Positions 1 to 7,396 of a stretch of 22,259 nt of DNA are shown in pieces. The DNA is from RGIG4074 sp964459165 (lineage in GTDB: Bacteria; Bacillota; Clostridia; Christensenellales; Borkfalkiaceae), in the NCBI GenBank assembly GCA_964459165.1, contig CAYWKM010000028.1, positions 1 to 22,259 of the forward strand. The letters run 5' to 3'. The number at the start of each line of letters is the position of its first letter. The first letter of the stretch is position 1. Both the position numbers and the translations under genes were made by a program. The notes beneath the pieces are model-generated. The model made no database searches. It was not told the DNA's origin and saw nothing but the letters and a program-made list of their open reading frames with translations.

Positions 1-170
1 TTTGTCTGTCAATAATTTATGAAAAAAAAGAAGCGGACAAATCAATATTTTTTTATTATAACGGACGGCGAAAAGCAAAAAAATTTTCGTTTCGGCGGAA
101 CGCCGCAAAAGCGAACCACTTTCCCTGTCTGCGGACTTTTTTTCCTGTCGGCAGACCTCTTTTTTTTATT
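1..170 (-). other. Structured leader of a gene lying left of the window
   Basis: No credible ORF is visible in this stretch. Read on the minus strand, downstream of the promoter at 171-199, it contains a hairpin with 10-nt arms (127-136 and 147-156, one G/G mismatch). A second hairpin (about 86-115, core CGGCG-TTC-CGCCG) is followed directly by seven T (77-83), which looks like an intrinsic terminator inside the leader. A further TTGACA lies at 7-12 on the minus strand, whose -10 would be outside the window. The first hairpin is also followed by T8 on the plus strand (160-167), so it could instead end a rightward transcript. It could be an attenuator or a short RNA; the downstream gene is not visible. 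Confidence 0.4.
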
Positions 171-199
171 ATTTTAACACAGCCCGCAGCGTCTGTCAA
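171..199 (-). promoter_or_regulatory. Strong leftward sigma-A promoter
   Basis: On the minus strand, TTGACA (rc of 194-199), a 17-nt spacer and TAAAAT (rc of 171-176), with TG one base upstream of the -10 (extended -10). It would start RNA near 164 and read left out of the window, through the leader at 1-170. Confidence 0.65.
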
Positions 200-234
200 C
201 TGCGGATTTTTCCCGCGCACGCCGAACGCCTTTC

Positions 235-274
235 AAAAAAAAAGACAGACCTCGCAAAAAACGAAGCCTGTCTT
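235..274 (-). terminator. Intrinsic terminator of gap
   Basis: On the minus strand, AAGACAG...CTGTCTT arms (267-274 and 242-250 region) close a hairpin with a T-rich loop, followed by an uninterrupted T run (235-243). It begins about 21 bases after the gap stop codon, so it ends the gap transcript. Confidence 0.8.
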
Positions 275-295
275 AATCTTTACATTGCCCTTCGA

Positions 296-1312
296 TTATC
301 TGAGTTCGGCAAAGTGCTTAATGGTTCTTACCATCTGGCTGGTATAAGAGTTCTCATTATCATACCAGGAAACGACTTTAACCAAAGTAGTGCCGTCGCC
401 CAAATCCATGCACTTGGTCTGCGTGGCGTCAAACAAGGAACCGTAGGTGATGCCGATGATATCGGAGGATACGATCTCGTCTTCCGTATAGCCGAAGGAA
501 GCGGAAGCCGCAGCCTTCATGGCGGCATTGACGGAAGCCGCGTCAACCACGCCGTCTACTACGGCGACGAGCTGGGTGAGGGAACCGGTGGGAACGGGTA
601 CGCGCTGCGCGCAACCGTCGAGAACGCCGTTGAGTTCGGGAATTACCAAACCGATCGCCTTTGCCGCGCCGGTGGAATTGGGAACGATGTTGACCGCAGC
701 GGCTCTTGCGCGGCGGAGATCGCCCTTTCTGTGAGGTCCGTCGAGAACCATCTGGTCGCCCGTGAACGCGTGAATGGTCGTCATATAGCCCTTCTTGATT
801 TTTACGAGCTTATTGAGCGTGTTCGCCATAGGCGCGAGGCAATTCGTGGTGCAGGAAGCGGCGGAAATGATGGTATCTTCGTTCGTGAGCGTATCTTCGT
901 TTACGGAGAACACGATCGTCTTCAAATCGTTGCCTGCGGGAGCGGAAATAACGACCTTCTTTGCGCCCGCATCGATATGAGCCTGAGATTTTGCCTTAGA
1001 GCAATAGAAGCCGGTACACTCGAGAACGACGTCTACGTCGAGCTGCTTCCAAGGGCAGTTCACCGCGTCTTTTTCCTTGTAGATTTCGATTTCGGTTCCG
1101 TTGACGATGATAGAATGATCGGTATAGAAAACCTTGTCGCAATACTTGTACCTACCCTGCGCGGAATCGTACTTCAAAAGATGCGCGAGCATTTTGGGAT
1201 CCGTTAAATCGTTAATCGCCACCACATCGTAACCGGGAGCTTCAAACATCTGTCTGAAAGCAAGTCTTCCGATACGGCCGAAACCGTTGATCGCAACTCT
1301 TACATTTGCCAT
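296..1312 (-). CDS. gap: Glyceraldehyde-3-phosphate dehydrogenase, type I, NAD-dependent
   Basis: Glycolytic enzyme that oxidises and phosphorylates glyceraldehyde 3-phosphate to 1,3-bisphosphoglycerate in the cytoplasm. The protein is 338 aa, the usual length. It opens with the Rossmann motif NGFGRIG (residues 9-15). An Asp after the second beta strand (VVAINDL, D35) fits NAD rather than NADP use. The active-site segment ASCTTNCLAP carries the catalytic Cys (C154), and the partner His lies in TTIHAFTGDQ (H181). The ATG start is preceded by GGAGGA. It is monocistronic here, with its own promoter and terminator, and is divergent from fba, so two consecutive glycolytic steps sit head to head. 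No truncation or odd residue is seen. Confidence 0.97.
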   Translation of the reverse strand: MANVRVAINGFGRIGRLAFRQMFEAPGYDVVAINDLTDPKMLAHLLKYDSAQGRYKYCDKVFYTDHSIIVNGTEIEIYKEKDAVNCPWKQLDVDVVLECTGFYCSKAKSQAHIDAGAKKVVISAPAGNDLKTIVFSVNEDTLTNEDTIISAASCTTNCLAPMANTLNKLVKIKKGYMTTIHAFTGDQMVLDGPHRKGDLRRARAAAVNIVPNSTGAAKAIGLVIPELNGVLDGCAQRVPVPTGSLTQLVAVVDGVVDAASVNAAMKAAASASFGYTEDEIVSSDIIGITYGSLFDATQTKCMDLGDGTTLVKVVSWYDNENSYTSQMVRTIKHFAELR

Positions 1313-1371
1313 AATAAAAATTCCTCCATTTCATTTCGAATTATTTTTAGACATTCTTTATTGTCGCTATT

Positions 1372-1400
1372 ATTTTATCACAATATTCTTTCTTCGTCAA
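1372..1400 (-). promoter_or_regulatory. gap promoter
   Basis: On the minus strand, TTGACG (rc of 1395-1400), exactly 17 nt, then TAAAAT (rc of 1372-1377). This leaves a roughly 50-nt 5' leader before the gap ribosome site. Confidence 0.75.
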
Positions 1401-1537
1401 TAGTTTTTTTTCAATTAACCGAAAGGCAAAGGGAAAAGTTTTTTCGCCTGCCTTCGTTTTTTATCGGTCTTATTCCCCCGTAAAAGAGAATTTTTTCTCA
1501 AAAAATAAAAATCCGACGTTGTTTCTTCATTTTTATC

Positions 1538-1566
1538 TTGCAATTTGTTTTTCAATCGGTTATAAT
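1538..1566 (+). promoter_or_regulatory. fba promoter
   Basis: TTGCAA (1538-1543), a 17-nt spacer and a perfect TATAAT (1561-1566). Transcription would begin near 1573, giving a short leader that carries GGAGGGG (1588-1594) in front of the fba ATG. Confidence 0.8.
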
Positions 1567-1600
1567 ATAGAAAGTAATATTGATTTTGGAGGGGTTTATT

Positions 1601-2536
1601 ATGCCTTTAGTTACCACTACAGAAATGTTTAAAAAAGCCTACGACGGTCATTATGCCATCGGCGCTTTCAACGTCAACAACATGGAAATGATTCAAGCGA
1701 TCGTCGAAGCCGCAAACGAAGAAAAATCTCCCGTCATTTTGCAGGTTTCCGCCGGCGCAAGAAAATACGCGAACCCCGTGTACCTGAAGCACCTCGTCGC
1801 GGCGGCAGTCGAAACGACCGATATTCCCATCGCCATGCACCTCGATCACGGCGCAGATTTCGATATCTGCAAGGCCTCCATCGACGGCGGATTCACTTCC
1901 GTCATGATCGACGCTTCCTCTAAGCCTTGGGAAGAAAATATCGCCATTACCAAAAAGGTCGTAGAATACGCGCACGATCACGGAGTCGTCGTGGAAGCCG
2001 AACTCGGCAAGCTTGCCGGCATTGAAGACGACGTAAAGGTCGCGTCGGACGACGCTCTCTTCACCTCCCCCGACGAAGTGGAGGAATTTACGCAGAGAAC
2101 GGGCATCGATTCCCTCGCCATCGCCATCGGAACCTCTCACGGCGCATACAAATTCAAACCCGGACAAGACCCTAAGCTCCGCCTCGACATTCTCGAAGAA
2201 GTCGGCAGAAGACTCCCCGGATTCCCCATCGTTCTTCACGGCGCTTCCTCCGTCCCTCAGGATATGGTCGCTATGGTAAACGAATTTGGCGGAAGTATGC
2301 CCAACGCCATCGGCATTCCCGAGAGCGAACTTCAAAAAGCCGCCAAGATGGCCGTATGCAAGATCAACATCGATTCCGATCTCCGCGTGTCCTTTACCGC
2401 AGCTTGCAGAAAGCATTTTGCCGAAAATCCTTCCCATTTCGATCCCAGACAGTATCTCGGCGACGCGAGAGCCATGATGAAAGCCATGGTCAAGCACAAG
2501 ATCGTGGACGTTCTCGGTTCCAACGGAAAAGCCTGA
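1601..2536 (+). CDS. fba: Fructose-bisphosphate aldolase, class II
   Basis: Zn-dependent aldolase that cleaves fructose 1,6-bisphosphate into glyceraldehyde 3-phosphate and dihydroxyacetone phosphate. The protein is 311 aa, as in class IIB enzymes. Visible motifs: HLDHG (catalytic Asp82, Zn ligand His83), VEAELGKLAG (Glu134), IGTSHGAY (His180), VLHGASS (His213, Zn ligand), and INIDSDLR near 256-262 for phosphate/substrate binding. I chose ATG at 1601 over an in-frame TTG 21 bases upstream because GGAGGGG sits six bases before it and the TTG lies close to the predicted transcription start. It has its own promoter and terminator. It is divergent from gap. Confidence 0.96.
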   Translation: MPLVTTTEMFKKAYDGHYAIGAFNVNNMEMIQAIVEAANEEKSPVILQVSAGARKYANPVYLKHLVAAAVETTDIPIAMHLDHGADFDICKASIDGGFTSVMIDASSKPWEENIAITKKVVEYAHDHGVVVEAELGKLAGIEDDVKVASDDALFTSPDEVEEFTQRTGIDSLAIAIGTSHGAYKFKPGQDPKLRLDILEEVGRRLPGFPIVLHGASSVPQDMVAMVNEFGGSMPNAIGIPESELQKAAKMAVCKINIDSDLRVSFTAACRKHFAENPSHFDPRQYLGDARAMMKAMVKHKIVDVLGSNGKA

Positions 2537-2569
2537 GCGCGCCTACGCAAAATAATTTGAAAGACGAAG

Positions 2570-2604
2570 CCCTCGCAGGGATTGCCCCCGCGAGGGATTT
2601 TTTT
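2570..2604 (+). terminator. Intrinsic terminator of fba
   Basis: CCCTCGC (2570-2576) pairs with GCGAGGG (2590-2596) and is followed by a T run (2598-2605). It lies between the convergent fba and degV genes. On the minus strand the stem lacks a good T run, so degV termination here would be weaker. Confidence 0.85.
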
Positions 2605-2630
2605 TCGTTTCGACATACAGCCGTTTTTTG

Positions 2631-3440
2631 CTATTTCACCACATAGACCACGCCTACGGCGTTTACGCCGATATGAGCGCCGATCGCGCAACAAATGCGG
2701 AACCTTCTCGCCTCGGGACGTCCCGTTTCGTTCATCAGCTTCGTCGCGGGATCTTCGTTGTTTGTCTGCAAAAAGTAAACGGGATAATTCACGTCCGCCT
2801 CCTCCTTGCGGAACAGCTCTCCCACTTCGGCAATCGCCTTTTTCTGTCCCTTTGCCTTATCGATCATGGCGACGGCTCCCTCCCGATCGACCGCAATGAT
2901 CGGTTTGATTCCGAGAAGCCCTCCGACGACGGCGACGCTCTTTTTGATTCGTCCGCCGCGGTAAAGATTTTCGAGCGTATCGAGCGCGGCGTATAAGCGG
3001 ATGCGCGGACGCAGCCCGTCTAAGATTTTTACGACCTCCGCCGCGGATTTCTCTCGATTTTTGCAAGCCTCCTCCACCATGATATGAAGCATAGCCGTCG
3101 TGCAAAGAGAATCGTAAACGACGACGTTATCGTAATTTCCCTCCCTTTTCGCCATATTCGCCGTGGAAACCGTTCCGGACAAAGCCGACGAAATCAGGAT
3201 GGCGATCGTCTCTTCTCCGTTCGTCCTTTTAAACGCCTCGTCAAACGCGTCGGGAGAGGGCTGAGAGGTCTGAGGAAATTCATGCGGCAGCCGTTCGTAA
3301 AACGCCTCTTTGCTGATGCTCACGCCCTCCAAATACGCCTCGTCTCCGAACGATATCCCCAAGGGGACGATTTCCACTCCGAGAATTTTTGCTTCTTCCG
3401 AAGAAATCTCCGAGGAGGAATCGGTAATGATATGCAACAT
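2631..3440 (-). CDS. degV: DegV family fatty-acid-binding protein
   Basis: Cytoplasmic lipid carrier of the DegV/FakB family. Family members bind a single fatty acid and, as FakB, present it to the kinase FakA. The protein is 269 aa from the chosen start. It begins with the family N-terminus HIITDSSSE (residues 3-11), then TSQPSP (58-63), SSALSGT (84-90) and a central AVVGGLLGIKPII segment. The ATG at 3440 is preceded by AAGGAG. A longer in-frame ATG at 3485 is rejected because it lies upstream of or at the expected transcription start. No fakA partner is in the window, so assignment as FakB is inference. A palindrome overlaps its promoter, suggesting repression. Confidence 0.93.
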   Translation of the reverse strand: MLHIITDSSSEISSEEAKILGVEIVPLGISFGDEAYLEGVSISKEAFYERLPHEFPQTSQPSPDAFDEAFKRTNGEETIAILISSALSGTVSTANMAKREGNYDNVVVYDSLCTTAMLHIMVEEACKNREKSAAEVVKILDGLRPRIRLYAALDTLENLYRGGRIKKSVAVVGGLLGIKPIIAVDREGAVAMIDKAKGQKKAIAEVGELFRKEEADVNYPVYFLQTNNEDPATKLMNETGRPEARRFRICCAIGAHIGVNAVGVVYVVK

Positions 3441-3457
3441 CCCTATTTTTCTCCTTA

Positions 3458-3505
3458 ATGATACAAATTTCCCTAATTGTATCATAAAATAGGGATATTT
3501 GTCAA
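3458..3505 (-). promoter_or_regulatory. degV promoter with an overlapping palindromic operator
   Basis: On the minus strand: TTGACA (rc of 3500-3505), an 18-nt spacer, then TACAAT (rc of 3476-3481) with an upstream TG (extended -10). A perfect inverted repeat, ATGATACAA (3458-3466) and TTGTATCAT (3477-3485), with a 10-nt centre, covers the -10 and the start region. That is the usual place for a repressor site. I do not recognise the motif. Confidence 0.65.
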
Positions 3506-3577
3506 TGCTTTTAAGAGAGACGACCGCTATTTTCCAAATTTTGAAAAAGATCGCGAAAAAGACTTCTTCTTTCCGTC

Positions 3578-3611
3578 AAAATGCTCGCGACCGACAAACG
3601 GACGCGAGCAT
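3578..3611 (-). terminator. Probable terminator of pyk
   Basis: Perfect 9-bp stem ATGCTCGCG (3581-3589) with CGCGAGCAT (3603-3611), followed on the minus strand by only four T. It lies 47 bases beyond the pyk stop. The short T tract makes it a modest terminator. Confidence 0.6.
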
Positions 3612-3657
3612 TCCTTTCATTCAAGCGCGAAAAATCGAAAGCTTCGATTTGCGCACG

Positions 3658-5073
3658 TTACAGTTTTTCGATATTCATCATGCTGGAATTTCCGCTCTTG
3701 CCGTTGGGATTCCCGCCCGTGATGACGATCGTGTCTCCCTTTTTCGCCACGCCCGTCGCCTTTGCCGCGCGTTTTGCGAAATAGAAGAGGGTGTCAACCG
3801 AAGAATACTCGTCCTCCGCCATCGCGGGAATGACTCCCCAGCTGAGCGCGAGCTTCCGAAACGCCTTTTCGTCCGTCGTCATGCCGACGATATCGATCAT
3901 GGGACGGAAGCGAGAGACCATTCTCGCCGTGCCGCCGCTTCGCGTGCAGACGACGATCGCCTTCGCGTTTACGTCCATCGCCAACATACTCGCCGCGTGA
4001 GAGAGCGCGTCGGAGGAATTGACGATGGTGTATTCGCTGCTGTCGAGCTGCTGAATATATTCCGTATTCTCTTCCGCCTGCATGGCGATTTTCGCCATCG
4101 CCTTAACCGCTTCGACGGGATACGCGCCCGCCGCCGTTTCGCCGGAGAGCATGACGGCGGAAGTGCCGTCGTAAACGGCGTTGGCGACGTCGGAAATCTC
4201 CGCTCTCGTGGGACGGGGCTGATGAATCATCGATTCGAGCATTTCCGTGGCGGTAATGACGCGCTTCCCCACCCTTCTGCAAGCGGTAATGATGTCCTTC
4301 TGAATATAAGGAAGCTCCTCGAAGGGAATCTCTACGCCGAGATCCCCCCTTGCAACCATGATCCCGTCGGAGACGTCGAGAATCTCCTTCAGGTGATTGA
4401 CGCCCGCTCGGTTCTCGATTTTTGCGATAATATCGATATCCTTACCGCCGTTCGCGTCTAAAAATTTCCTCACGTCGACGACGTCCTGCGCGGTGGACAC
4501 GAAGGAGAGCGCGACGAAATCGACGTCTTGTTCGACGCCGAACAGCAGATCGGACTTATCCTGCTCGGAAAGGAAGGTCATCTTTAATTCTTTATCCGGA
4601 AAGAACATACTCTTGCGGTCGCTCGTCTCTCCCCCCTCGACGACGACCGTGCGAACGTCGCGCCCTTCGACGGAAACGACCTGAAACACCATGAGTCCGT
4701 TGTTCAAAAGAATCTTGTCGCCCGGCTTCATCGTTTCGGCGATCTGTTTATAGGAAACGGATACTCTCTTCTCGTCGCCGATCACGTCGTCGGCGGTAAA
4801 GGTAAATTCGTCGCCCGCCTTCAAGGAAATCTTCCCGTCCTTGTACGATCCCGTACGGAATTCGGGGCCCTTGGTGTCGAGGAGAATGGGCAGAGAAATT
4901 TTTCTTTCCTCTCTCAGCTCCTTGATCATGGCGATCCTTGCCGCGTGCTGTTCGTGCGTTCCGTGCGAGAAGTTCAAACGGCATACGTTCATGCCCGCGT
5001 CGTACATTTTGGAGAGCGTTTCCTTCGAATCGCTGGAAGGTCCCAACGTACAAACTATTTTGGTTTTTTTCAT
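3658..5073 (-). CDS. pyk: Pyruvate kinase
   Basis: Last glycolytic step: phosphoenolpyruvate plus ADP to pyruvate plus ATP. The protein is 471 aa, the core length without the extra C-terminal PEP-utiliser-like domain found in Bacillus enzymes. Visible: KIVCTLGPSS at the N-terminus, RLNFSHG (32-38), DTKGPEFRTG (66-75), the active-site IAKIENRAG with the catalytic Lys218 and metal ligand Glu220, VARGDLGVEIP (240-250; Asp244), and the later PRPTRAEISDVANAV and MLSGETAAG signatures. Start ATG is preceded by AAGGAGC. Oddities: the B-domain segment usually reading VDDGL is LNNGL (near 123-127), and the usual KGVNLPG is replaced by KSMFFPD (154-160). The catalytic core is intact, so it should be active. 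Confidence 0.96.
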   Translation of the reverse strand: MKKTKIVCTLGPSSDSKETLSKMYDAGMNVCRLNFSHGTHEQHAARIAMIKELREERKISLPILLDTKGPEFRTGSYKDGKISLKAGDEFTFTADDVIGDEKRVSVSYKQIAETMKPGDKILLNNGLMVFQVVSVEGRDVRTVVVEGGETSDRKSMFFPDKELKMTFLSEQDKSDLLFGVEQDVDFVALSFVSTAQDVVDVRKFLDANGGKDIDIIAKIENRAGVNHLKEILDVSDGIMVARGDLGVEIPFEELPYIQKDIITACRRVGKRVITATEMLESMIHQPRPTRAEISDVANAVYDGTSAVMLSGETAAGAYPVEAVKAMAKIAMQAEENTEYIQQLDSSEYTIVNSSDALSHAASMLAMDVNAKAIVVCTRSGGTARMVSRFRPMIDIVGMTTDEKAFRKLALSWGVIPAMAEDEYSSVDTLFYFAKRAAKATGVAKKGDTIVITGGNPNGKSGNSSMMNIEKL

Positions 5074-5127
5074 CGTTTTTAGCTCCTTATCGTTTTCGTA
5101 AAAAAATTTACGATTATCTTCCCTATA

Positions 5128-5156
5128 ATTTTATAATTTTTTCTTGCAAAAATCAA
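5128..5156 (-). promoter_or_regulatory. pyk promoter
   Basis: On the minus strand, TTGATT (rc of 5151-5156), 17 nt, TAAAAT (rc of 5128-5133). The short leader contains a palindrome, CGTAAAAAAATTTACG at 5097-5112, before the ribosome site. Confidence 0.65.
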
Positions 5157-5175
5157 TACCTTTTTCAAAAAAATA

Positions 5176-5184
5176 TGCTATAAT
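5176..5184 (+). promoter_or_regulatory. rnpB promoter (extended -10)
   Basis: TG, one base, then a perfect TATAAT (5179-5184). No good -35 is seen 16-18 bases upstream, so the extended -10 probably carries recognition. Transcription would start near 5191, matching the first bases of the RNase P P1 helix. It faces away from the pyk promoter. Confidence 0.7.
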
Positions 5185-5191
5185 ATGGAAA

Positions 5192-5545
5192 ATTCGAGTC
5201 GGTTATACGGTTGCGGGGCGCTCCGACGGAGCGCAATGAGGAAAGTCCGAGCATCGCAGAGCAGGATGCCTGATAACGTCAGGTGAAGGCGACTTTAAGG
5301 AAAGTGCAACAGAAATATACCGCAGTCATTCGACTGTAAGGGTGGAACGGCGAGGCAAGAGCTCACCGCGCAGGTGGTAACACAGGCGGCAATGTAAACC
5401 CCATCCGATGCAAGATTGGGTTCTTCGTCATATAGGGCTGCTCGTCCGACTTAGAACCGTGAACATCGCTTGAGCCTGTCGGCGACGGCAGGCGTAGATA
5501 GATAACCGTACACGACAGAACTCGGCTTACAGACCGACTCGGATT
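5192..5545 (+). ncRNA. rnpB: RNase P RNA (catalytic RNA of ribonuclease P)
   Basis: The ribozyme that removes 5' leaders from tRNA precursors. Recognised by the universal segment GAGGAAAGTCCGAGC (near 5240-5254), ACAGAAATATACCGC, the ACGGCGAGGCAAGAGCTCAC core (near 5347-5366), TAGATAGATAACCG near the 3' side, and ACAGAACTCGGCTTACAG. The terminal P1 helix closes perfectly: CGAGTCGGT (5195-5203) with ACCGACTCG (5533-5541). The size of about 350 nt and the conserved core fit a complete bacterial RNA. The two ends are set from P1 and may be off by a few bases. Confidence 0.95.
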
Positions 5546-5570
5546 TTTCCGATTGAACGAATTTGAGACC

Positions 5571-5602
5571 TTCCGAAGAGAGCCTCCTCTCTTCGGAATT
5601 TT
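5571..5602 (+). terminator. Terminator downstream of rnpB
   Basis: Perfect 12-bp stem TTCCGAAGAGAG (5571-5582) and CTCTCTTCGGAA (5587-5598) with a 4-nt loop, followed by TTTTG. A second dyad (5607-5634, arms AAGATTTTTTCGG and CCGAAAAATCTT) follows without a T run. Confidence 0.8.
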
Positions 5603-5653
5603 GTTAAAGATTTTTTCGGCGGCCGAAAAATCTTCCGTTCCGTCCGAAATCCG

Positions 5654-5704
5654 TTGACAAGACAGTAAAAAAACGTATAATATTATTGACAAGACAGTAA
5701 AAAA
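5654..5704 (+). promoter_or_regulatory. pncB promoter with two NiaR-like operator boxes
   Basis: TTGACA (5654-5659), 16 nt, TATAAT (5676-5681). The sequence TTGACAAGACAGTAAAAAA occurs twice, at 5654-5672 and 5686-5704, 32 bases apart. The first copy contains the -35, the second covers the transcription start. The reverse complement of the box core, CTGTCTTGTCA, resembles the TGTC-TwGACA core known for the niacin-responsive repressor NiaR. That agrees with the downstream nicotinate salvage gene. The box identity is inference; the repeat and promoter are seen directly. Confidence 0.65.
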
Positions 5705-5770
5705 CGCGTCGCGGCGTTACGAAAAAACCATACGGCCTTACCGTTTTTACCGCGATAGAGAAGGAGAGCC

Positions 5771-6976
5771 ATGGAACAGATCATTACAAGCTTACTCGAC
5801 ACCGATTTATACAAATTCAATATGAATCAGGTCATCTTCCATAAGCACACGGACGTCAATTCCACGTATTATTTCAAATGCAGAAACGACAACGTAAAAT
5901 TTACCCGAGAAATGGTCGACGAAATCAATCGCCAAACGGATCTCCTTTGCGGATTGAGCTTTAAGAAGGAAGAACTCGATTACCTGCGCTCCATTCGCTT
6001 TATCAAGCCCGACTACGTGGAATTTTTGCGGCTATGGCGTCCGATCCGCGATTACGTGGATATCTCTTTAAAGGGCGACGATCTGGAAATAAAGGTGGAG
6101 GGTCCCATGTTCTCCGCCATGCAGTTTGAAATTTACCTGCTTTCTATCGTCAACGAAGTGTACTTCCGCGCCAAATACGACTACGAGGAATTGCTCGCTT
6201 CGGCAAAAGAGAAGCTAAACATAAAATTCGATCGCATTTTAAAGGGAGAGTACGACTTCCCCGTATGGGCGGAATTCGGCACGAGACGGCGGCTTTCCTT
6301 TGAATGGCAGGACGAAGTGATCGGCAAATTTATCGAATTCGCGCATAATCGCCCCGAGGCGAGATGTAAAATGGTGGGAACCTCCAATGTGTATTTCGCC
6401 TATAAATACAATCTGACCCCCGTCGGAACGTACGCGCATGAATTTGTACAGATGTATCAGGGCATTCCCTCCATTCCTCTGGCATATACCAACCATTACG
6501 CCCTGAAGGATTGGTTCAACGAATATCAAGGGGACAACGGCACCGCCCTTACCGATACGATCACGACAGATCTCTTTCTAAAAGATTTCGATTATCTGAA
6601 CACCTCGTGTTATACGGGCGTGCGGCACGACAGCGGAGATCCGTACGAATGGGGGAATAAGATCCTCGCCCACTATAAAAAATTCGGCGTCGACGCGCAC
6701 ACCAAGACCTTGATGTTCAGCGACGGGCTCGACTTTACGAAGTGTACCGAGCTTTACCGATATTTCGGCGACAAGTGCAAAGTCAGCTACGGCGTGGGGA
6801 CCTGGATCACCAACGACACCTTTGCCCCGCCCCTAAATATCGTCATCAAATTGCAATATGTAAACGGACGTCCCGTAGCCAAGCTTTCGGACGTACCCGG
6901 CAAAACGATGTGCCGAGACACCGAATATGAAGAATACCTGCGCAAGTCGGTTCTCTTCCGCTTAAACAACAGTTAA
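5771..6976 (+). CDS. pncB: Nicotinate phosphoribosyltransferase
   Basis: Joins nicotinate to PRPP to give nicotinate mononucleotide, the entry step of NAD salvage (Preiss-Handler pathway). The protein is 401 aa, matching the roughly 400-aa PncB of enterobacteria rather than the longer Gram-positive form. Visible: the N-terminal SLLDTDLYKFNMNQ (7-20), EFGTRRRLSFE in the middle, TYAHEF with His223 at the position of the autophosphorylated histidine, VRHDSGDPYEWG, FSDGLDF and SYGVGTWITND (phosphate- and PRPP-binding loops). Start ATG is preceded by AAGGAGAG. The roughly 80-nt leader downstream of the operator boxes can fold (ACGG-CCTTA-CCGT within CGCGG...CCGCG arms). It is monocistronic. Confidence 0.95.
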   Translation: MEQIITSLLDTDLYKFNMNQVIFHKHTDVNSTYYFKCRNDNVKFTREMVDEINRQTDLLCGLSFKKEELDYLRSIRFIKPDYVEFLRLWRPIRDYVDISLKGDDLEIKVEGPMFSAMQFEIYLLSIVNEVYFRAKYDYEELLASAKEKLNIKFDRILKGEYDFPVWAEFGTRRRLSFEWQDEVIGKFIEFAHNRPEARCKMVGTSNVYFAYKYNLTPVGTYAHEFVQMYQGIPSIPLAYTNHYALKDWFNEYQGDNGTALTDTITTDLFLKDFDYLNTSCYTGVRHDSGDPYEWGNKILAHYKKFGVDAHTKTLMFSDGLDFTKCTELYRYFGDKCKVSYGVGTWITNDTFAPPLNIVIKLQYVNGRPVAKLSDVPGKTMCRDTEYEEYLRKSVLFRLNNS

Positions 6977-7026
6977 AAAAAAGGAAAGTCCCGTCGCGGA
7001 GCGCGCTCCGCGACGGGACTTTCCTT
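6974..7026 (-). terminator. Long-stem terminator between pncB and a minus-strand gene
   Basis: A nearly perfect 22-bp inverted repeat (6981-7002 and 7005-7026) with almost no loop. The T8 tail lies on the minus strand (rc of 6975-6982), so it is an ideal terminator for the leftward gene, whose stop codon at 7025-7027 touches the stem. In the plus direction it lacks a T run, but the stem probably also blocks pncB read-through. Confidence 0.8.
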
Positions 7027-7321
7027 ACTCTTCCCATCCCCAAATAAGGATTTTCCCGAACAAATCGAACTCGGCTCCGCAAACTCTTTCCTCCGCGATA
7101 CAGCCGGCGATGAACTCCCGTTTTTCATAGCTTACGACGTACCCGATCCCTCGATATACGACGCGGGTTTCCGTTTCCTCCTCGCGGAGGACGATCAACG
7201 GCTTCGTTCCCGCCTCTGCGTTTTTCAGACGAACGCAATCGACCCCGACGTACAGAGCGAAGCACACGACGAGCGACAGTAAAACGATTCCCAACGTTCG
7301 CCGCAATCTTTTCCCCTTCAT
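7025..7321 (-). CDS. Small conserved membrane-anchored protein of unknown function
   Basis: 98 aa. A basic N-terminus (KGKRLRR) is followed by one hydrophobic segment (about residues 10-28, GIVLLSLVVCFALYVGV), so the remaining 70 residues are probably outside the membrane. The outer part contains RLKNAEAGTKPLI, RGIGYVVSYE and a C-terminal GAEFDLFGKILIWGWEE. A similar pattern is familiar to me from uncharacterised clostridial proteins, but no function is known to me. Start ATG has GGAGGT seven bases upstream, and gene-specific promoter and terminator are present, so I consider it real. No neighbour suggests a role; it is divergent from the spore germination operon. Confidence 0.8.
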   Translation of the reverse strand: MKGKRLRRTLGIVLLSLVVCFALYVGVDCVRLKNAEAGTKPLIVLREEETETRVVYRGIGYVVSYEKREFIAGCIAEERVCGAEFDLFGKILIWGWEE

Positions 7322-7396
7322 CCCGATACCTCCGTAACGTTCAAAGAGAATTCCGTTGCCTATGACAAACGATTCTTCGAATCAACGATATCCCTT

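Noticed and set aside
314..1207. Long plus-strand ORF antisense to gap (and similar ones opposite fba, pyk and icd)
   Set aside because: Frame shadows of strongly conserved enzymes; no ribosome sites or recognisable domains.
3438..3485. Upstream ATG start for degV at 3485
   Set aside because: It lies at or before the predicted transcription start, while ATG 3440 has AAGGAG and matches the family N-terminus.
5607..5634. Second rnpB terminator (AAGATTTTTTCGG dyad)
   Set aside because: The stem is not followed by a T run on either strand; recorded only as a dyad near the pncB promoter.
5363..5692. 109-codon minus-strand ORF
   Set aside because: It lies antisense to the RNase P RNA and its terminator; the RNA explains the sequence conservation.
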